NCBI RefSeq assembly: GCF_030272615.1 | Contig: NC_081412.1 | Span: 340,443,370 to 340,507,369 of the forward strand | DNA length: 64,000 bases | Source: Cryptomeria japonica | Lineage: Eukaryota > Streptophyta > Pinopsida > Cupressales > Cupressaceae | Direction of reading: 5' to 3' | Part shown: piece after piece, positions 1-11,922 of the stretch | Position numbering within the stretch: position 1 is the stretch's first letter | How the letters are laid out: the number at the start of each line of letters is the position of its first letter | The notes under the pieces: generated by a model | Told to the model about the DNA's origin: nothing | Seen by the model: only the letters and a program-made list of their open reading frames with translations | Databases searched by the model: none | Made by a program: the position numbers and the translations under genes

Positions 1-264
1 AGGACTTGGATGATGGAGGCATCACTCAAGACAAGGAAAGGCAAGGGTCTTCCTTGGCTGGCTTGGGTGTAAGAGGTTATACCCAAGACAAGACTCAAAG
101 GCCGGGCCGATCCCCTCTAAGGACTTGGGTGATGAAGGCATCACCCAAGGCAAGGAATAGACAAGGGTCTTCCTTGGATGGCTTGGGTGTAAGAGGTTAC
201 ACCCAAGACAGGATTCGAATTCATCTTCGATTTCCTGGAGGGCTTGGGACCAAGGGGTTCCAAG
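1..264. repeat. 119-bp tandem repeat made of short hairpins
   Basis: Two copies of a unit with a 119-bp period start at 1 and 120. Within and just after them are five inverted repeats whose arms begin CTTGG and end CCAAG (one TCAAG), each closed by a four-base loop (GAGG or AAGG): 5-30, 62-87, 124-149, 182-207 and 243-264. Those at 124-149 and 182-207 are perfect 11-bp stems. The inner stem bases differ between copies (TGATG with CATCA, TGTAA with TTACA, GACC with GGTTC) while pairing is kept. Open frames exist on both strands here, but the palindromes explain them and no protein family is recognised. Confidence 0.75.
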
Positions 265-1026
265 AAGGTGAGCCTCACGGCCACCTAAGGACATACTTAC
301 GTATGACATTGTATCCTTTTTTAGATGAAAATTATGATTATGTTAATTGAGCATTGAAGTTAGATTGCAATTTAAATTACTTATATATATATTTATATGT
401 TGGTTATGTTCTAACAATCTATTCTGCAGGTTAATGATCTCTAAATAGTAGGGACATTACATTAAAGTCATGGGAACGCGAGTTGGTGGTGTAGCGTGAT
501 CCGCAACTCTACACAAAGCAAGTGCAACATCTTCGCGAGCGACTTCCCACTCTGGGGGCTACGTCCATTTCGACGTCTCCCAATAGTCTAGGGATGTCTT
601 CTCATCCTCCTGTTTCTCAGGGATTTTGTGTTTTCAAGCCCCATTTTGTTTTCATCGTTTGGAAGACTTCTTTTTGGGAGGGGCTAACATAGGTGGTAGT
701 CATGCCATAGTCATAAATAATTTGTTAGTATTATAATTAGTAGTGTAATTACTTTTGTTCCCAAGAGGTTACTAGTAGTTGTTGACAATTGGCAGGCTTA
801 ACTAACTGTCAAGAACTATATATACTTTGATTGTTGTATCAGGCAACATTCATGATTGTATACACATTGCACTTGGTAATAAAAGAACATATCTTTCTGA
901 CATGTTCTGGTGTTGATTACTTTTCTCTAGTATTACTATGTGATATGTATGGTATGTTTCTATATCTTGTTTACTCTGTGTAATCAAGTAAGTTCCTTCC
1001 ATGAGTAACATTTTCTCTTGCTTTAG
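265..1026. other. Unassigned flank, LTR-like
   Basis: No gene is seen. GGGACATTACA at 451-461 matches the terminal bases of element A's LTR family and may be an LTR edge. The part from about 722 (TGTTAGTATTATAATTAG) to about 840 has the AT-rich, TATATATA-containing look of a Copia-type LTR. No second copy or TSD was found, so neither assignment is firm. Confidence 0.25.
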
Positions 1027-1031
1027 CTTCA
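1027..1031. repeat. Left target-site duplication of element A (CTTCA)
   Basis: CTTCA lies directly before the left LTR of A and recurs directly after the right LTR at 44415-44419. This fixes the outer borders of the whole nested stack. Confidence 0.85.
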
Positions 1032-1545
1032 TCTAATAACCCTGGCTGATTATGATGAGAAAATTTGATTTCTAGGCCTAGGAATTTTTTGTCAAACACT
1101 TTGATGCTTGACTGTCATAAAGTTTCAGACTGAGTTTTGAAGCATTAACCACTAAGAGCAATTAAGATATGTCTTGCAACAACTTCTAAACAGCTATATA
1201 ACCACCTAGGATGATTGTGCAACTTGTTTTTGTATTTTCTAATGCAATAATATGAGTTTAAGTGCAAGAATATCACACCTACAGCTGACTATAATTTAAA
1301 CAAACAGTTGGTATGAAACCTTGAGACAATATACAATGAGTTGCAACCTTATTACTCCATTTATTCATGAGACAATAGATTCATTACAATGCTCAAACAT
1401 GTGCCCAAAGATCTAGCAACCTATCATTGAATACTCAGAAAATATGAAGACACATGGCAGCCATGGAGGTCTGCATACAACAAGAAATTACAAGGAGTAA
1501 TGCTGCCAAAAGAACCTGGTTATAATCGCCTAGCCTTGAGATTGT

Positions 1546-2639
1546 GTTGGTTGAAAATTTTGTACACCTCAACAGTTGTACAAAATTGTGGATTTCAGCC
1601 ACAGCGTGTGAATAAAAACTCTCCTAATTCTAAGGGAATGCTCCCCCTATATAAACTAATTTAATACGGATGGGGCAACAATTTTCCTTCTTCTTTCAAG
1701 AAAAACTATATTCTTTTCTCTTCATAAAAAAGAATAGCAATTAAAAGAAAATATCAGTAATAACTTGTACCATAAAATGAAAAAGAGGAAATGAAGTTTC
1801 CTGAAAACCCAAAGATTTCCGTCACTTCCTCCGGGACGGGATAACAATATCAAGCTCAAAGTCTTGAATATCTGCGATCCTATCAACCTTTGTAATAATA
1901 ACTTTTCAGAACCAAATGCAATATACAGCAGCACAAAATCTGCAAATAGAATGCACTTTAAAACTAATCTATATGAGAATCTATCACAAACACAAAGTCT
2001 TGAGATACTTCTCAATTCTAATTGTAATTCTTAAACTAATTTCACTCCCAATAGCTGCAACACAAAGTCTGCAATTAAATGAAGTGAAGCTCTCTTTAGC
2101 AGCCTCCTACAATCTTCAAAGTAAGCACAAAGTTATACCCCAAAATGACATAAGAACACAAAGGTATAAAGCAAGACTTCAACACAAAGTCTGAAATTTC
2201 TTACTTTTTTCATGTTACTCAAAAATGGTAAATTTACAACTATAAAGCTCAAAGTTTCTATGAGTAGAAAATCCTACAGAGTTTTCTTGCTTTTCCAAAA
2301 AGATAAAAAATACAATAGACCCCCTCAAGTATTTATAGGAGAGGGGCCTTGAGAAAAAGGTAGGAGGATCCCAACTAGCTTGAGAATTTCTCTCAACCAC
2401 CATGACTTATTCCAATTACTAACTAAGACTTATTTAAAGTTACAAGTCCTATTCTAAATTGATTTGTAATCAGCTTACTTGTATTTACAAAAGTGCAAGT
2501 GATCAACTTGCAATTACAAAAGTGTTTCTACAAGTAAACTTGTCAAAAGAAAAGCTATAAATCTGAAATTACAATTCTGAAATATAAACTATGTTTTGAA
2601 AACACTTATACGGTAGCATGTCTGGCCACGTATCCTTCA
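1546..2639. other. Left end of element B, noncoding
   Basis: AT-rich sequence with a TATATAAA-like stretch near 1650 and repeated short words (CACAAAGTCT or TCAAAGTCT several times between 1855 and 2190; acttgCAAT and ACAAGT words from 2420 to 2560). It may be the 3' LTR of B. No gene is supported. Confidence 0.35.
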
Positions 2640-4295
2640 AACTTCTGGATAATTCCTTGTAGCTCATCAAGATTTGGCTCATCGGTGTTCTTAGCAACAA
2701 TCATTGTTTTGACAATGGTATCACTGCAACTAAGAATCGTAGGATTATGCTTTTCAAGAGTAGCCAAGATTTCCTGCCAAAAGATTTGGTACTTTCTAAT
2801 AAGGCTTGGATTGATGCAACTGAAAATTGTTCATCCTGCCATTCCAGCTGAATCTTCCTTTTCAAATCTGAAAGAACATCTTCTTTTGGCAACAACTCCA
2901 CATTTTGATTTACAATTTTACAAGAAACTTTCTCACGGTGAGAAACAATATCTTGCAGCACTTCCATGCGCAATCCCAAAGTATCATCAATTTCTTCAAT
3001 AAGTGAGATTTCAAGACAAGGGATTTATTTTCTAGAAGTTCTCCAAATTCTAGATACATAGTTCTAGTAGGAAGGATGCCATTCTCTTGCAAAACATTCA
3101 GCTTTTCCTATGGCATCTTTTGCCAAACTTTCAAGTCACTTTCAACTTTCTCCAGATTTTGTTTGAAAGTTGTTGAAGTTTGATTCAATTTCTCTTTGAT
3201 CATTTCCAGCTCGACCATCACCTGGAAAACCTCCTCCAAGACCCGAATACATGAATCAGTAATTTGATCTACCCAAGAATCTAGTGCTTGCACTTTTTGA
3301 GCAACTCTTTTAATTTCCTGAACTGGTTCTTTGGTATTGAAAGAAGTCAAAGGATTGTCCATTCTTCAGAAGACTTGATGATTTTTTGAATGACTGAGAT
3401 AAGTTGCAAATTTTCCTCCTCCAGCTTGTCTTTCTTTGTTAGGAGTTCATCCTATTGTTGCACCAATGAAGTCACTGAATGCTGAGCATCATGCATGACA
3501 ACTGCATGTGTTTGTTTACCAAGCTCCACCCTAGTGATTTTGTAGTCAAAAGCTTGCATCTCTTCATGTGGCTTATCTACCATTGGTTCAACAATCTCTG
3601 CAACTTTCATCATATTGCTGTCAACTGTCACTCTCGAAACTATCTTAGCTCTTTTAGCGACCTTGGGTTTAGTTTGTTTGAGCTGTTGAAAATCAAAGAT
3701 GTCGAGAAATCTCCTGCTTCTTTCTTTTAGGAGTGAAAGAGCTTAGCCATGGAGGTAAGGCCATTGAATTTGCCTCAGAAGCAGCTGGAGGTGTGGAAGA
3801 AGCAGGATCTGTTTGAGCTATAGTGGTCACCTCGAGAGAGGTTTTTGTCTGAACAACAACCATGGCCCGTTCAGTTACTGGAGGATGTGATGCCTGCAAC
3901 ATGAATTTGCCAAAACCAGAAGTAGAAGTATCAATCTCCGATAATGACAAGTTAGGCAAAGAGACATGGGTAGGATTATCTTCAAAGATATTCAGCAAAT
4001 CCTCTTGTGTATGATCAAGAGATGGTTCTGTTGCTGAAATTGGAATGACACACTCTACATTCATACTTAATGGAACAAGATCAACGTGGATGGTAGAAAA
4101 AGAATCCACATCGGTGTCAAAGGGAGACATAGGCAAATCCAAAGGAATTTGAGGAGGAACTTCGTGAGGTGACTCCAAAGTTGTGGACCTAGGAGCATCA
4201 TCTTCTTGCGGCTCTTCTTCAGGATCTTCAGGATCAATGACGTGAATATGTGTTGACGTGGATGAAATCGCATTGCTGCAACTCCATACGGCCAA
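2640..4295 (-). pseudogene. C-terminal part of B's extra gene: acidic linker and coiled coil, broken
   Basis: The open stretch 4295-3693 encodes a Pro, Ser, Thr, Asp and Glu-rich low-complexity region (for example PEDPEEEPQEDDAP near its start), ending in a basic patch (FTPKRKKQE). After several stops and frame changes, coding-like sequence continues at 3362-3108 and 3092-2910 with heptad-like Leu, Ile and Val spacing typical of a coiled coil. The layout matches the C-terminal halves of the extra genes of C (17044-19524) and D (21828-24676). I do not recognise a catalytic domain. The N-terminal half lies about 2.8 kb away at 7050-9034, so the gap is either an intron-like insertion or another element. 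Confidence 0.5.
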
Positions 4296-5879
4296 CGCAG
4301 AATAGAATAGCCGACTGATTATCCTACTCTCTTGAGATAAGGAAGTCTCTAATGCTGTTTTCTAAGTTTGATCAAAGGAGACTACCTCAAGGTTTCTTTT
4401 GTCAGGTCTTGACTGCGGGATCTCTCAGTGGCTTGATGTGTTTTTGCTGGAAACACAAGGGGACTTACGATTTGCAACAAGCTAGTCTGCTGTGATTCTC
4501 GAATTACGCAATAAAGAGCAAAAGGAAAGGTTTAGGAGATCTAAAACTAACAACATGGGTATGCGGGTAGACGGATTCCACATAACCAATTCCTGCTTGG
4601 CCAGAATAGCTCACAACCTTGCAGGAACGGTGCAATCTTCAAAGGGACTTGGAAGATTTTCAGACTGGAGACGCACGGCTAAGCACCCAATTCTGGCGCA
4701 GCTCAGACGGACACCTGCAATTGAACTAAGCACAATCGAAGGCTCAGGTTAACCACACAAAAGGATACACAATCAGCATATCCTTAGTGGTATGAGCCCA
4801 AATCTATCAAATACCTGCACACCCAAAATAGAAAGATCTATCTAAAATGCTGAAAGAAACCATGCAAACAGGATGAAAACAAGACAATAAACACCAAATC
4901 AATGTTTATATATTGATTTCAACTGCCTATTACAACAATTTCTGCAGCATCTCTATGCTATTGCTAAGATCTAACCTATTCTAACTCTAAAATCTAACTA
5001 TCTAACCATCTCACTATCTAACAATCTAACCCTTTACAAAAGAAAGGCCTCTACCGTTTATAGATATTACAATTTTGAACCGAAGGCTAGGATGGACTGC
5101 ATCCAAGGGCCCTGATCTGTCTTCCAGAAGCCGACAGCTTTAACCCATGCCCAATTAATTCTCAGTTATCCAACCAGCAACTATCTCAACTACCTGCCAC
5201 TATTTGGCTTTAATTCAAGTCTATCCAATCTTCTTGGTGGTTGGGAATAGTTATCCACAAAAATATCTTGCACGGGACCCATAGGCAGTTTACAATAAAG
5301 CAATTTTAGCTTTAAAACTGAATTTCTGGACTTAAATCCAGCTGTGTGCTTTTTGAGAATGCATAAACTTGCAGCATTCAGAGTGTTCTTTGGTCTGTGG
5401 TCCCGGTGGTGGACTTCATCTTTGTTCAGCGGCACGGTTCCCAATGTTTGGTTGCTCTTGCGCTCCTGTATCTTTTCTTTTTCCAATCTTCAGTGCCTGG
5501 CCTTGAATTGCGACCCTTCCTCGATTTGCGTTTCAGGTTTTTCTCCTGGTTCTTCAATGACGTCCTGCGATCAACCAATTTCATTTCATTAAATCAATTT
5601 GAAAAATTAAATAATTTAATTTAACAAAAATTAAATTTAATTACGACGTCTGGCTTGAGAAGCTCTTTGTGAGATGTATCTTGAAAATGCTTCTCTTTCT
5701 CTTTGATTGTGAAATCTGATCCTTGGTCTTTTACTTCTGCGTGATTTTACTTCTGGAGTCTTGGGCGTTTTAAATGGGTTTATGGCGCGATTCTAGAGGT
5801 TTGGAGAGCTTCTGCAGATTTTAAAACTCTAACTCTCATGCTTTTCTGGTAAATTTCGGAGAACTTAGACGTTTTTGAA
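4296..5879. other. Unassigned segment inside B, splitting the extra gene
   Basis: No recognisable gene. Short open frames at 4492-4752 and 5190-5624 overlap each other on both strands and match nothing known. The segment separates the two halves of B's extra gene and may be a further insertion, but no terminal repeats or TSD could be fixed. Confidence 0.3.
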
Positions 5880-6927
5880 ATTTCATCATATTCTCCAATT
5901 TAGCCCCCCAAGGTCCGAAATTGGCGTTTTGAGTGAAATTTCGGACCATTTGGGGATTTTGCAACTCTTCCAAATATTAAATTTCGGCCCCATGGTCCGA
6001 AATTGATGTTTTGGGCGAAATTCGGAGCTCTTGGGGTTTCGTACAAACTTTTTAAGCATTTTCGGACCTAAAGCACCCTTTTGGGAAATTTCGGATTGTT
6101 TGAATTTTGCAACTTTATCATTTTTGGACCTCCTGGCGTTCTAGAATTTAAAAGAAAACTTCGGACCATAAGGCGTTTTTATAAATTCGGAGCTAAACGC
6201 GTTTTGGCAAATTTCGAAGGTTTGAAGGCGTCTTAACCCTCTGGCGAATTTCGGAGCGCTTGGGGTTTTTGTTCCAGCTGAAGGGTAATTTTCGGATCAT
6301 TAAACACTTCTGCAAATAAAAAAACTTCGGACCCTTCAGCATATTTGGAATTTGCCCAGAATTTCGAACCATTCAGCATTTTATAAATTTCGAAGCAAAG
6401 GTGTTTTAGCGAACTGGATACTTTCGCAAATTTATAGCAAACTCCGGATCCTTAAGGCGTCCTTCGCGATTTTGAAGATTTCGGAGTGTTAGCACACTTT
6501 TTTGCCTTTGCGATTTTGGAGTTTTCGCGCTTTGGTGCCCAAAGGCATTTTCGGACCATAAGGCATATTTCGCAATTTTCAGAAGAATTTCGGACCTATA
6601 AACGCGTTTTGCAAATTTAGAAGAAACTTAGAATTTCGGCCCTAGGGTCCGAAATTGGTGCTTTAAGTGAAATTCGGACCTGAAGGCACTTTTGCAACAT
6701 TTCACTTTTTCGGACCTCCTGCCAGTTTTATCAACTTTTTCACTTTTTGGCCCAAGGTCCGAAATTGGACAACTTAAGTGAAATTCGGACCTCTGGGGCA
6801 TTTTCGTAACTTTTGAACTTTTTCACATTTTAGCCCTAGGGTCCGAAGATGGACATTTGAAGTGGTTTTCGGACTTTGAGGGTCTTTTCACTTTTTCAAC
6901 TTTTGGCTTCTGGGTCCGAAATTGAGC
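5880..6927. repeat. Diverged array of GGTCCGAAATT / AATTTCGGACC inverted pairs
   Basis: The words CGGACC, CGGAGC and GGTCCGAA recur every 40-90 bases over about 1 kb. Several form hairpins, for example GGTCCGAAATT near 5911 pairing with AATTTCGGACC near 5936, and GGTCCGAAATT near 6647 and 6757 pairing with AATTCGGACC about 25 bases later. Between them lies a repeated phrase of the type AAGGCGTTTTGCAAATTTCG. No open frame of note is present. Confidence 0.65.
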
Positions 6928-6993
6928 ATATGGAATATAACATTTAAGTATAAGAAAGGAAATGTCACTTATACTTTAAGTTATATTCCATAT
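6928..6993. repeat. 26-bp inverted repeat (hairpin)
   Basis: The left arm 6928-6954 and right arm 6968-6993 are nearly perfect reverse complements built from ATATGGAATATAAC and TTTAAGTATAAG, with a 13-base purine-rich loop. This is the longest simple hairpin seen in the window. Confidence 0.75.
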
Positions 6994-7049
6994 ATACTTT
7001 CAAGATGTTTGAGAGTGGTTTCAGACCTCCAAGAGTTATATTGCAAATT

Positions 7050-9034
7050 CTAATTTTTGGAGGTTTCCTCAGTTTTCAGAGTTAGCCAAATTTCAGGATC
7101 AGGACATTTCAGACTTAGCCAAATTTCAGGATCAAGAAAGAAAGGCACAAACTGGGGGTTCCCTGTCCAAGATGGGGATGGGTGTGCGATTCGCACAACA
7201 ATATGAAGTTGTGGTTTCTCCTTCCCTTTCACTGTCACTTCTTCTGGAGGAATTACCATTGCTCTGTTGACTCTCAATTTGATCCTTGTAGTTGAAGAGG
7301 AAGCACCTTCCTTGTTATCAACTCTGATTTCAGACTTGCATCCGATAGGCCCTGTAGAATCATCTTCTTTTCCAATCTTGAATTTGATGAGTCTAACGCC
7401 ATTGCTTTTGAGCCAGGCATTGGTGTTAGCTAAGACTGGCTGAAATCTATCAAGAATGGAAGTGCATTCCTTCTGTGACCATTGAACCGATGGACGCGGT
7501 GCTTCATTGACTCTTTTTTCAACATACTCGGAGTCGAGTACATTCCCATCATCAACCATTCCTTCAGGAATGCTAGCAAGGTTCAAATCAACAATCTGCT
7601 CAAGTGTGAGCCTGTAATAGTCCATCCTACAGATCTCCTCTTCTGTGCGAAGATCAATCCAAATGTCCTCTATGCGATGCACATGGATGAAGGGTCTTTT
7701 AATCCTTTCTTTCATGCCTCTGTAATCAAAATCTACTCTCGCTTTGAACCTCTCGAGTTTGATCTCCTGCATCTCAGTCTCCATTGCTCTGGCCTTCGTG
7801 AATGTTATGAGAGAATATCGACCAATCTGCAATGGGTTATTAGAAGATATCCCCATTCCAACCTTATGTCGAACTGATTGTTGTGCATGAACTGCCATGA
7901 GTTGTCTTTCCAATTCCATAAGAATGATTTTGTCGGTTGGATATCTTGGAAGAATGTATGGCTTCCCACTGTAGCATCCAACTCTCAAATAAGTAAATAT
8001 TGGGAATTAAAGGAAAAGACACCCATAGTCATTTACTTTCTCCCATGCAGCATTTGACAATCTTATGTTCTTCAATGTTTTGTCAAATAGATACATGTAC
8101 TGACCATAGAAAGCATCTCGGACTCTCTTGTAATGCAACCTACTAGGTCTCAAAGGCAACTGATCATAGTAATCCCACACAGGCACAAACGAGTGATCAC
8201 CCTTGGTAGAAAGACCAAGGAAGTGTCTGAGTGATGCTGCTATATACACCAAATATGAGTTCATGTAGAACGTCAAAGTGGTGGGAACTCTGCCAAGCTG
8301 CTCACACAAAGTGTCGCTAATAATCTCACCCCAAAAGATGTGCTGAGACTGTCTGATAAGTACGATGAACTAATACATCCATGGTTCAAAGACATTTGAA
8401 TGCTCTAAACCCATGATTTTGCTCAAAATGGTAATTGTATCAATCTCTTCTTTGAAATCACAGCGAAACAACTTAGCCCACCAGGTAAGATAGGTTCTAG
8501 GTTCTTCAATTCACCTATTGATATGTCACTTACATTCCTTCTCCCTCTTCATGTAGTATTTTGTTGCACTTTCTTTTGAAATCTCTACATAAATAGGAGT
8601 TGTGGGTATTTTGAATTTTTTTTCAATAGTTTCAGCATCAAGCCGAATAACTACCTCTCCCTAATAGTTCTGGTTTCCTGATCAAAGTGAGCGGCACAAG
8701 CAAGAACGAATTTTGGTTCTAGGGCAGCCACTGGAAAAGAAGAGGCAAGATGAATATGACTATTCAACAAATATTGCATGCTGTGATCCACAAGATTTTT
8801 AATCTTTTTGAGAAAGTCTGACATATCCACGTGTCCAATCTTTGTATCCTTAATCTCATCCAATGAAGAAGAGACTTGAGAAGGAGAGATCTCATTTTGA
8901 TACTTGTCGTATTAGTACTTCATCTTCTTTTGGGAAGACGATGCTGGCAAATCAGTCATTGAACAAGAACTTGTAACGTTGCGATAAAAATCCGGAAGTG
9001 TTAATGCAACATCACGATCCGTTGAAAGAGCCAT
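7050..9034 (-). pseudogene. N-terminal part of B's extra gene, unknown function, broken
   Basis: A start at 9034 (MALSTDRD) opens a frame that stops and shifts repeatedly. Longer readable blocks are 8863-8651, 8309-8007 and 7988-7050. The last (about 312 residues) has charged, aromatic-rich helical sequence with no motif I can name. The last 30 residues contain a small in-frame duplication (DPEIWL twice), seen in DNA as a repeated GCCAAATTTCAGGATCA. The C-terminal half of the same gene probably lies at 2640-4295. Codon use and composition look protein-like, but at least four breaks rule out an intact product. It resembles retroelement-carried genes of unknown role rather than gag or pol. Confidence 0.5.
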
Positions 9035-9189
9035 ATGATGTTCTTTAAAGGAGGAAAACTCGACTTTAACCCTAAAGATTTTGGAGCTGGAGTGATGGGT
9101 AAACAAGGGGTTTTTAAGACTGAGCTTTTGACCAATTTAGGATCTTGGGAGACGTGTTGCAAGTATGAAAACTTGTGGAAAGACATAAC
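9035..9189. other. Short spacer between B's extra gene and the hairpin array
   Basis: A small plus-strand open frame (9035-9223) runs across it, antisense to the start of B's extra gene. Nothing else is supported. Confidence 0.3.
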
Positions 9190-10551
9190 AGCAATCAGGT
9201 TATTAAATCCCGACTGCAAGTAGACTTGAAATGGGAAAAATGAGTGAATGTGCAATAAATGGTAAAAATGGGATTTTGACATGAGGGAAAATGAAATTTA
9301 TGACCAACGATAGTAAACATGAATAACTATGAATGGAATTCGGAAGAATAATCTCATTTTGACCACATGTGAAATGGGAAGAACTTGACTTGTAATCAGG
9401 TTTATAAAACCTGGTTTTGAATGGGTAGGCTTTAAAACAACTTTTTTATTTTGCAAGTTTGGCAAAAAGAATGTTAAGTCTTATCTACCACAGGGGAAAA
9501 ACCAACATTTTCAACTTGCTATCGGATTTAAAAAACCCGAATGCAAGTAGATGGAAATAATACAAAGCGGAAAAACAATGCAATCTCCAAATTGCATTCA
9601 AGATTTGGGAAAAAAGGGAAGGACTTAACTTGTAAAAACGAATTCAAGCAAGAACAAGATACATACCTATCATGATCAATCAAGGAAATTAAAACAACAA
9701 AAAGAAAATAAATGCAAAATTGAAAATGAAACATACCTTGCTTGATCAAGATGCCCTTGAAAGAGATGAATCAACTTTAAAAGAAACAATCAACTCTTTA
9801 AATAGAAGAAGAAATCAATATGTTGAAACCCTTTTGCATCCAAGACAAACTCGGATTCAAACTCTTTGCACAAAAAACGGCATGAAAGGAAGAAGAAAAA
9901 CACCCTCAATCACTTCGCAAATCCACGTTGGGAATGAAGAAGGAAAAACGCCTTTCAAAGGGAGATCAAAACACACTAACACGTGCTGGTAAAAACATCC
10001 ATGATGGGGCAAAAACGTGGCTTCAAACCAGCAAAAAAGCCTTCCAAATAGCAAGAAAACGTGGCCCATAAACCAGCAAAAGAGGAACAAAAAACACCAC
10101 ACCTCCTTCATTCAACGCATTCCTCCATGAAAATCGGATTCAAATCCATGAAAATCGGGTTCTTAGGAGCAAAAATGCAGATCGGGTTCTTGGGTTGCAA
10201 ATGCAAGTGAAAAATGCTCTTCAAAGATGTAATCGGGTTTTCAAATCCCCTTTACAAGTTTTAAATACTTCACTTTTTTCACTTCCAAGGCAAATTCGGG
10301 TTTGTGAGAGAAAAGAGCAAAAAGTCAAAACAACTTGTAGGAGGGAAATAAAATCCTTTCTACAAGTTTAAAATGACTTAAAACAAAAAGACTTGAAATA
10401 GGGAAATAAAATTCCCATTACAAGTAAATATAAAACATAAAAATCACTTTAAAAAAACTTTAAAAGACTTGTAATAGGGAAATAAAACCCCTACTACAAC
10501 TTAAAAGCACAAAGTACGAACTTTTATGAGAACTTACAAGCTCTCATAAAA
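9190..10551. repeat. Array of hairpins with ACTTG...CAAGT arms in B
   Basis: Repeated inverted repeats have outer arms ACTTG and CAAGT with variable inner pairs. Clear cases are 9514-9548 (CTTGC, CGG / CCGA, TGCAAG), 10333-10367, 10391-10425 and 10467-10502. The last three share the loop core GGAAATAAAA and pair GGA with TCC, GGGAA with TTCCC, or AGGG with CCCT. A separate hairpin lies at 10521-10551 (TTTTATGAGA / TCTCATAAAA). A weaker member is at 9191-9220. The sequence lies upstream of B's extra gene in B's orientation, where a leader or 5' LTR would be. Confidence 0.6.
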
Positions 10552-10967
10552 CTTGTAATTTTAAATTCACTTGCAATTTGTCCAAAAAGTTCCTAAAAAC
10601 AACTTAAAAGAAAAAAGAGGAAAATGGGAAATAAAAAGCAAGTTACAAGTTCTTTATAAAGTGCACTTGTAATTGCTAAATTAAAACCATTATAACATAA
10701 AGAAAATTCCTAACCTGCAAAGGAAAGAAAATTTTCCACTTGCAGTCCAAGAAATAAAACCCAATTTTGAAGGAAAGACATAGCAAACGAACTCGAAACG
10801 CAAAGAAATTTGAAACGTGGATCGAGGATGGACTGAAGATAAGTTCAGTTCAACCAGAAGAAAAAAAATTGCCTTGGGAAGTGTGCCTTCAAGTAAAAAT
10901 TTCCATTTTTGAAGAAAATTTTTAAAAGGGGTTATCCAATTTTGTGAATGCAAAAATACGGACAACA
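10552..10967. other. Right end of element B, noncoding
   Basis: The DNA is A-rich and ends in ACAACA. A 132-codon minus-strand open frame crosses it and continues into A's LTR, so it cannot be an ancestral gene. No LTR copy matching the left end was found. Confidence 0.4.
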
Positions 10968-11908
10968 AATTGAAGAAGCAATCAATATCCCAAATTTTGG
11001 AGCCCTCAAATTGCCAAATCGAATTATTTTCAGAATCACCCCTGCTGCAAGAATAAAGGTCTGATAATAAATAATTATCAGCTCCCAAGCCCTCACTAAT
11101 CCCCTGAAAAATGATCGATGCCTCTCTCCAAGTGTAGCGCTACCTTCAAGGATGAAGTTTGAAGCTTGTATCAAACATAATAAGCCAAATCGTGGGCATG
11201 GAGGAAGAACTTCGATTTTGTCTCAGACCTGGTTTACACTAGCAACTGCAAATATACCTTCAATGATCCCAAGGAATGAATCGCCTCTTGTCCACAATTA
11301 GAATTGATGCACATAGGAGACCAAAAGATAATATGTTGAATACACCACAAAACCAATTACCATGGAGATGCCACAAAATTCAGTAAGCTCAATATGGAAG
11401 ACTGAAATTATCTCCCACTCTCAACTGCAACCCTTCAGAGGATCTTTCACCACCTCAGTTATGCGAATCATAGTGAGGTATCGTTCCCAATGACCAAGTT
11501 TGCAGAAACCCTAGGCTCCAAAAGTCTAAACTCAAGAGAAGAAATCAAATAACCGATGATCAACAATGAACCAACCCCCTCTATTTATTCTTTTTCCCTC
11601 CAATCGATTGGTTCCTTCTAGAAGATTCTTCTCTAACAAACTCTTTCTTTTATTACACTTTATTATTTTATTACGCATTAATTAATTTAATTGCACTTTA
11701 AATATTAATAAAATGACATTATGTTATAAGGTGCAATTATAACATCATACGTGTAATCCCCCTTATTTCACCAAAATCATGTAGAAATAAAATGTGCAGC
11801 CATCAGTGTCTGCCAAATCAACCCCCTAATCAACTCCTTGGCCTGCGAGAGTCAAATAATAGGCCAACCTTGTGAATGTCCGCGTGCTAATGAGAAGGGG
11901 ACATTACA

Positions 11909-11922
11909 GTCCGCCCTCCCTG
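11909..11922 (-). other. Polypurine tract of A
   Basis: On the minus strand, CAGGGAGGGCGGAC lies immediately before the LTR edge TGTAATG. This purine-rich run primes plus-strand DNA synthesis in LTR elements and sets A's orientation. Confidence 0.75.

Larger units (their letters stand above)
1545..10967 (-). mobile_element. Element B: gag-pol-less insertion carrying a decayed coiled-coil gene
   Basis: The sequence between GATTG (1540-1544) and AATTG (10968-10972) is absent from A's other LTR, so B is an insertion of 9423 bp with a 5-bp duplication that has one mismatch. It begins TGTTGG and ends ACAACA, like an LTR element, but I could not find a direct repeat between its two ends. It encodes no gag, RT or integrase. 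It contains a broken minus-strand gene in two blocks (9034-7050 and 4295-2640) and three kinds of hairpin-rich arrays. It could be a large retrotransposon derivative moved by another element, or a composite of several insertions. A self-alignment would decide. Confidence 0.6.
1032..11908 (-). repeat. Left LTR of A (its 3' LTR), split by element B
   Basis: The LTR consists of 1032-1544 and 10973-11908, about 1.45 kb when joined. The uninterrupted counterpart around 43470-43490 shows the sequence running straight across the point where B entered. A TATA-like AATAAATAG on the minus strand lies near 11577-11590. The minus-strand 5' edge TGTAATGTCCCC at 11908 defines an LTR family that also appears at 44676, 53725 and 60525. 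Confidence 0.85.

Noticed and set aside
6-350. Open frames on both strands over the first 350 bases
   Set aside because: Explained by the palindromic tandem repeat. Both strands are open and no family matches.
1545-10967. Element B as a standard LTR retrotransposon
   Set aside because: The ends are TG...CA with a near-perfect TSD, but no terminal direct repeats, primer site or gag-pol could be found. Kept as an insertion of uncertain class.
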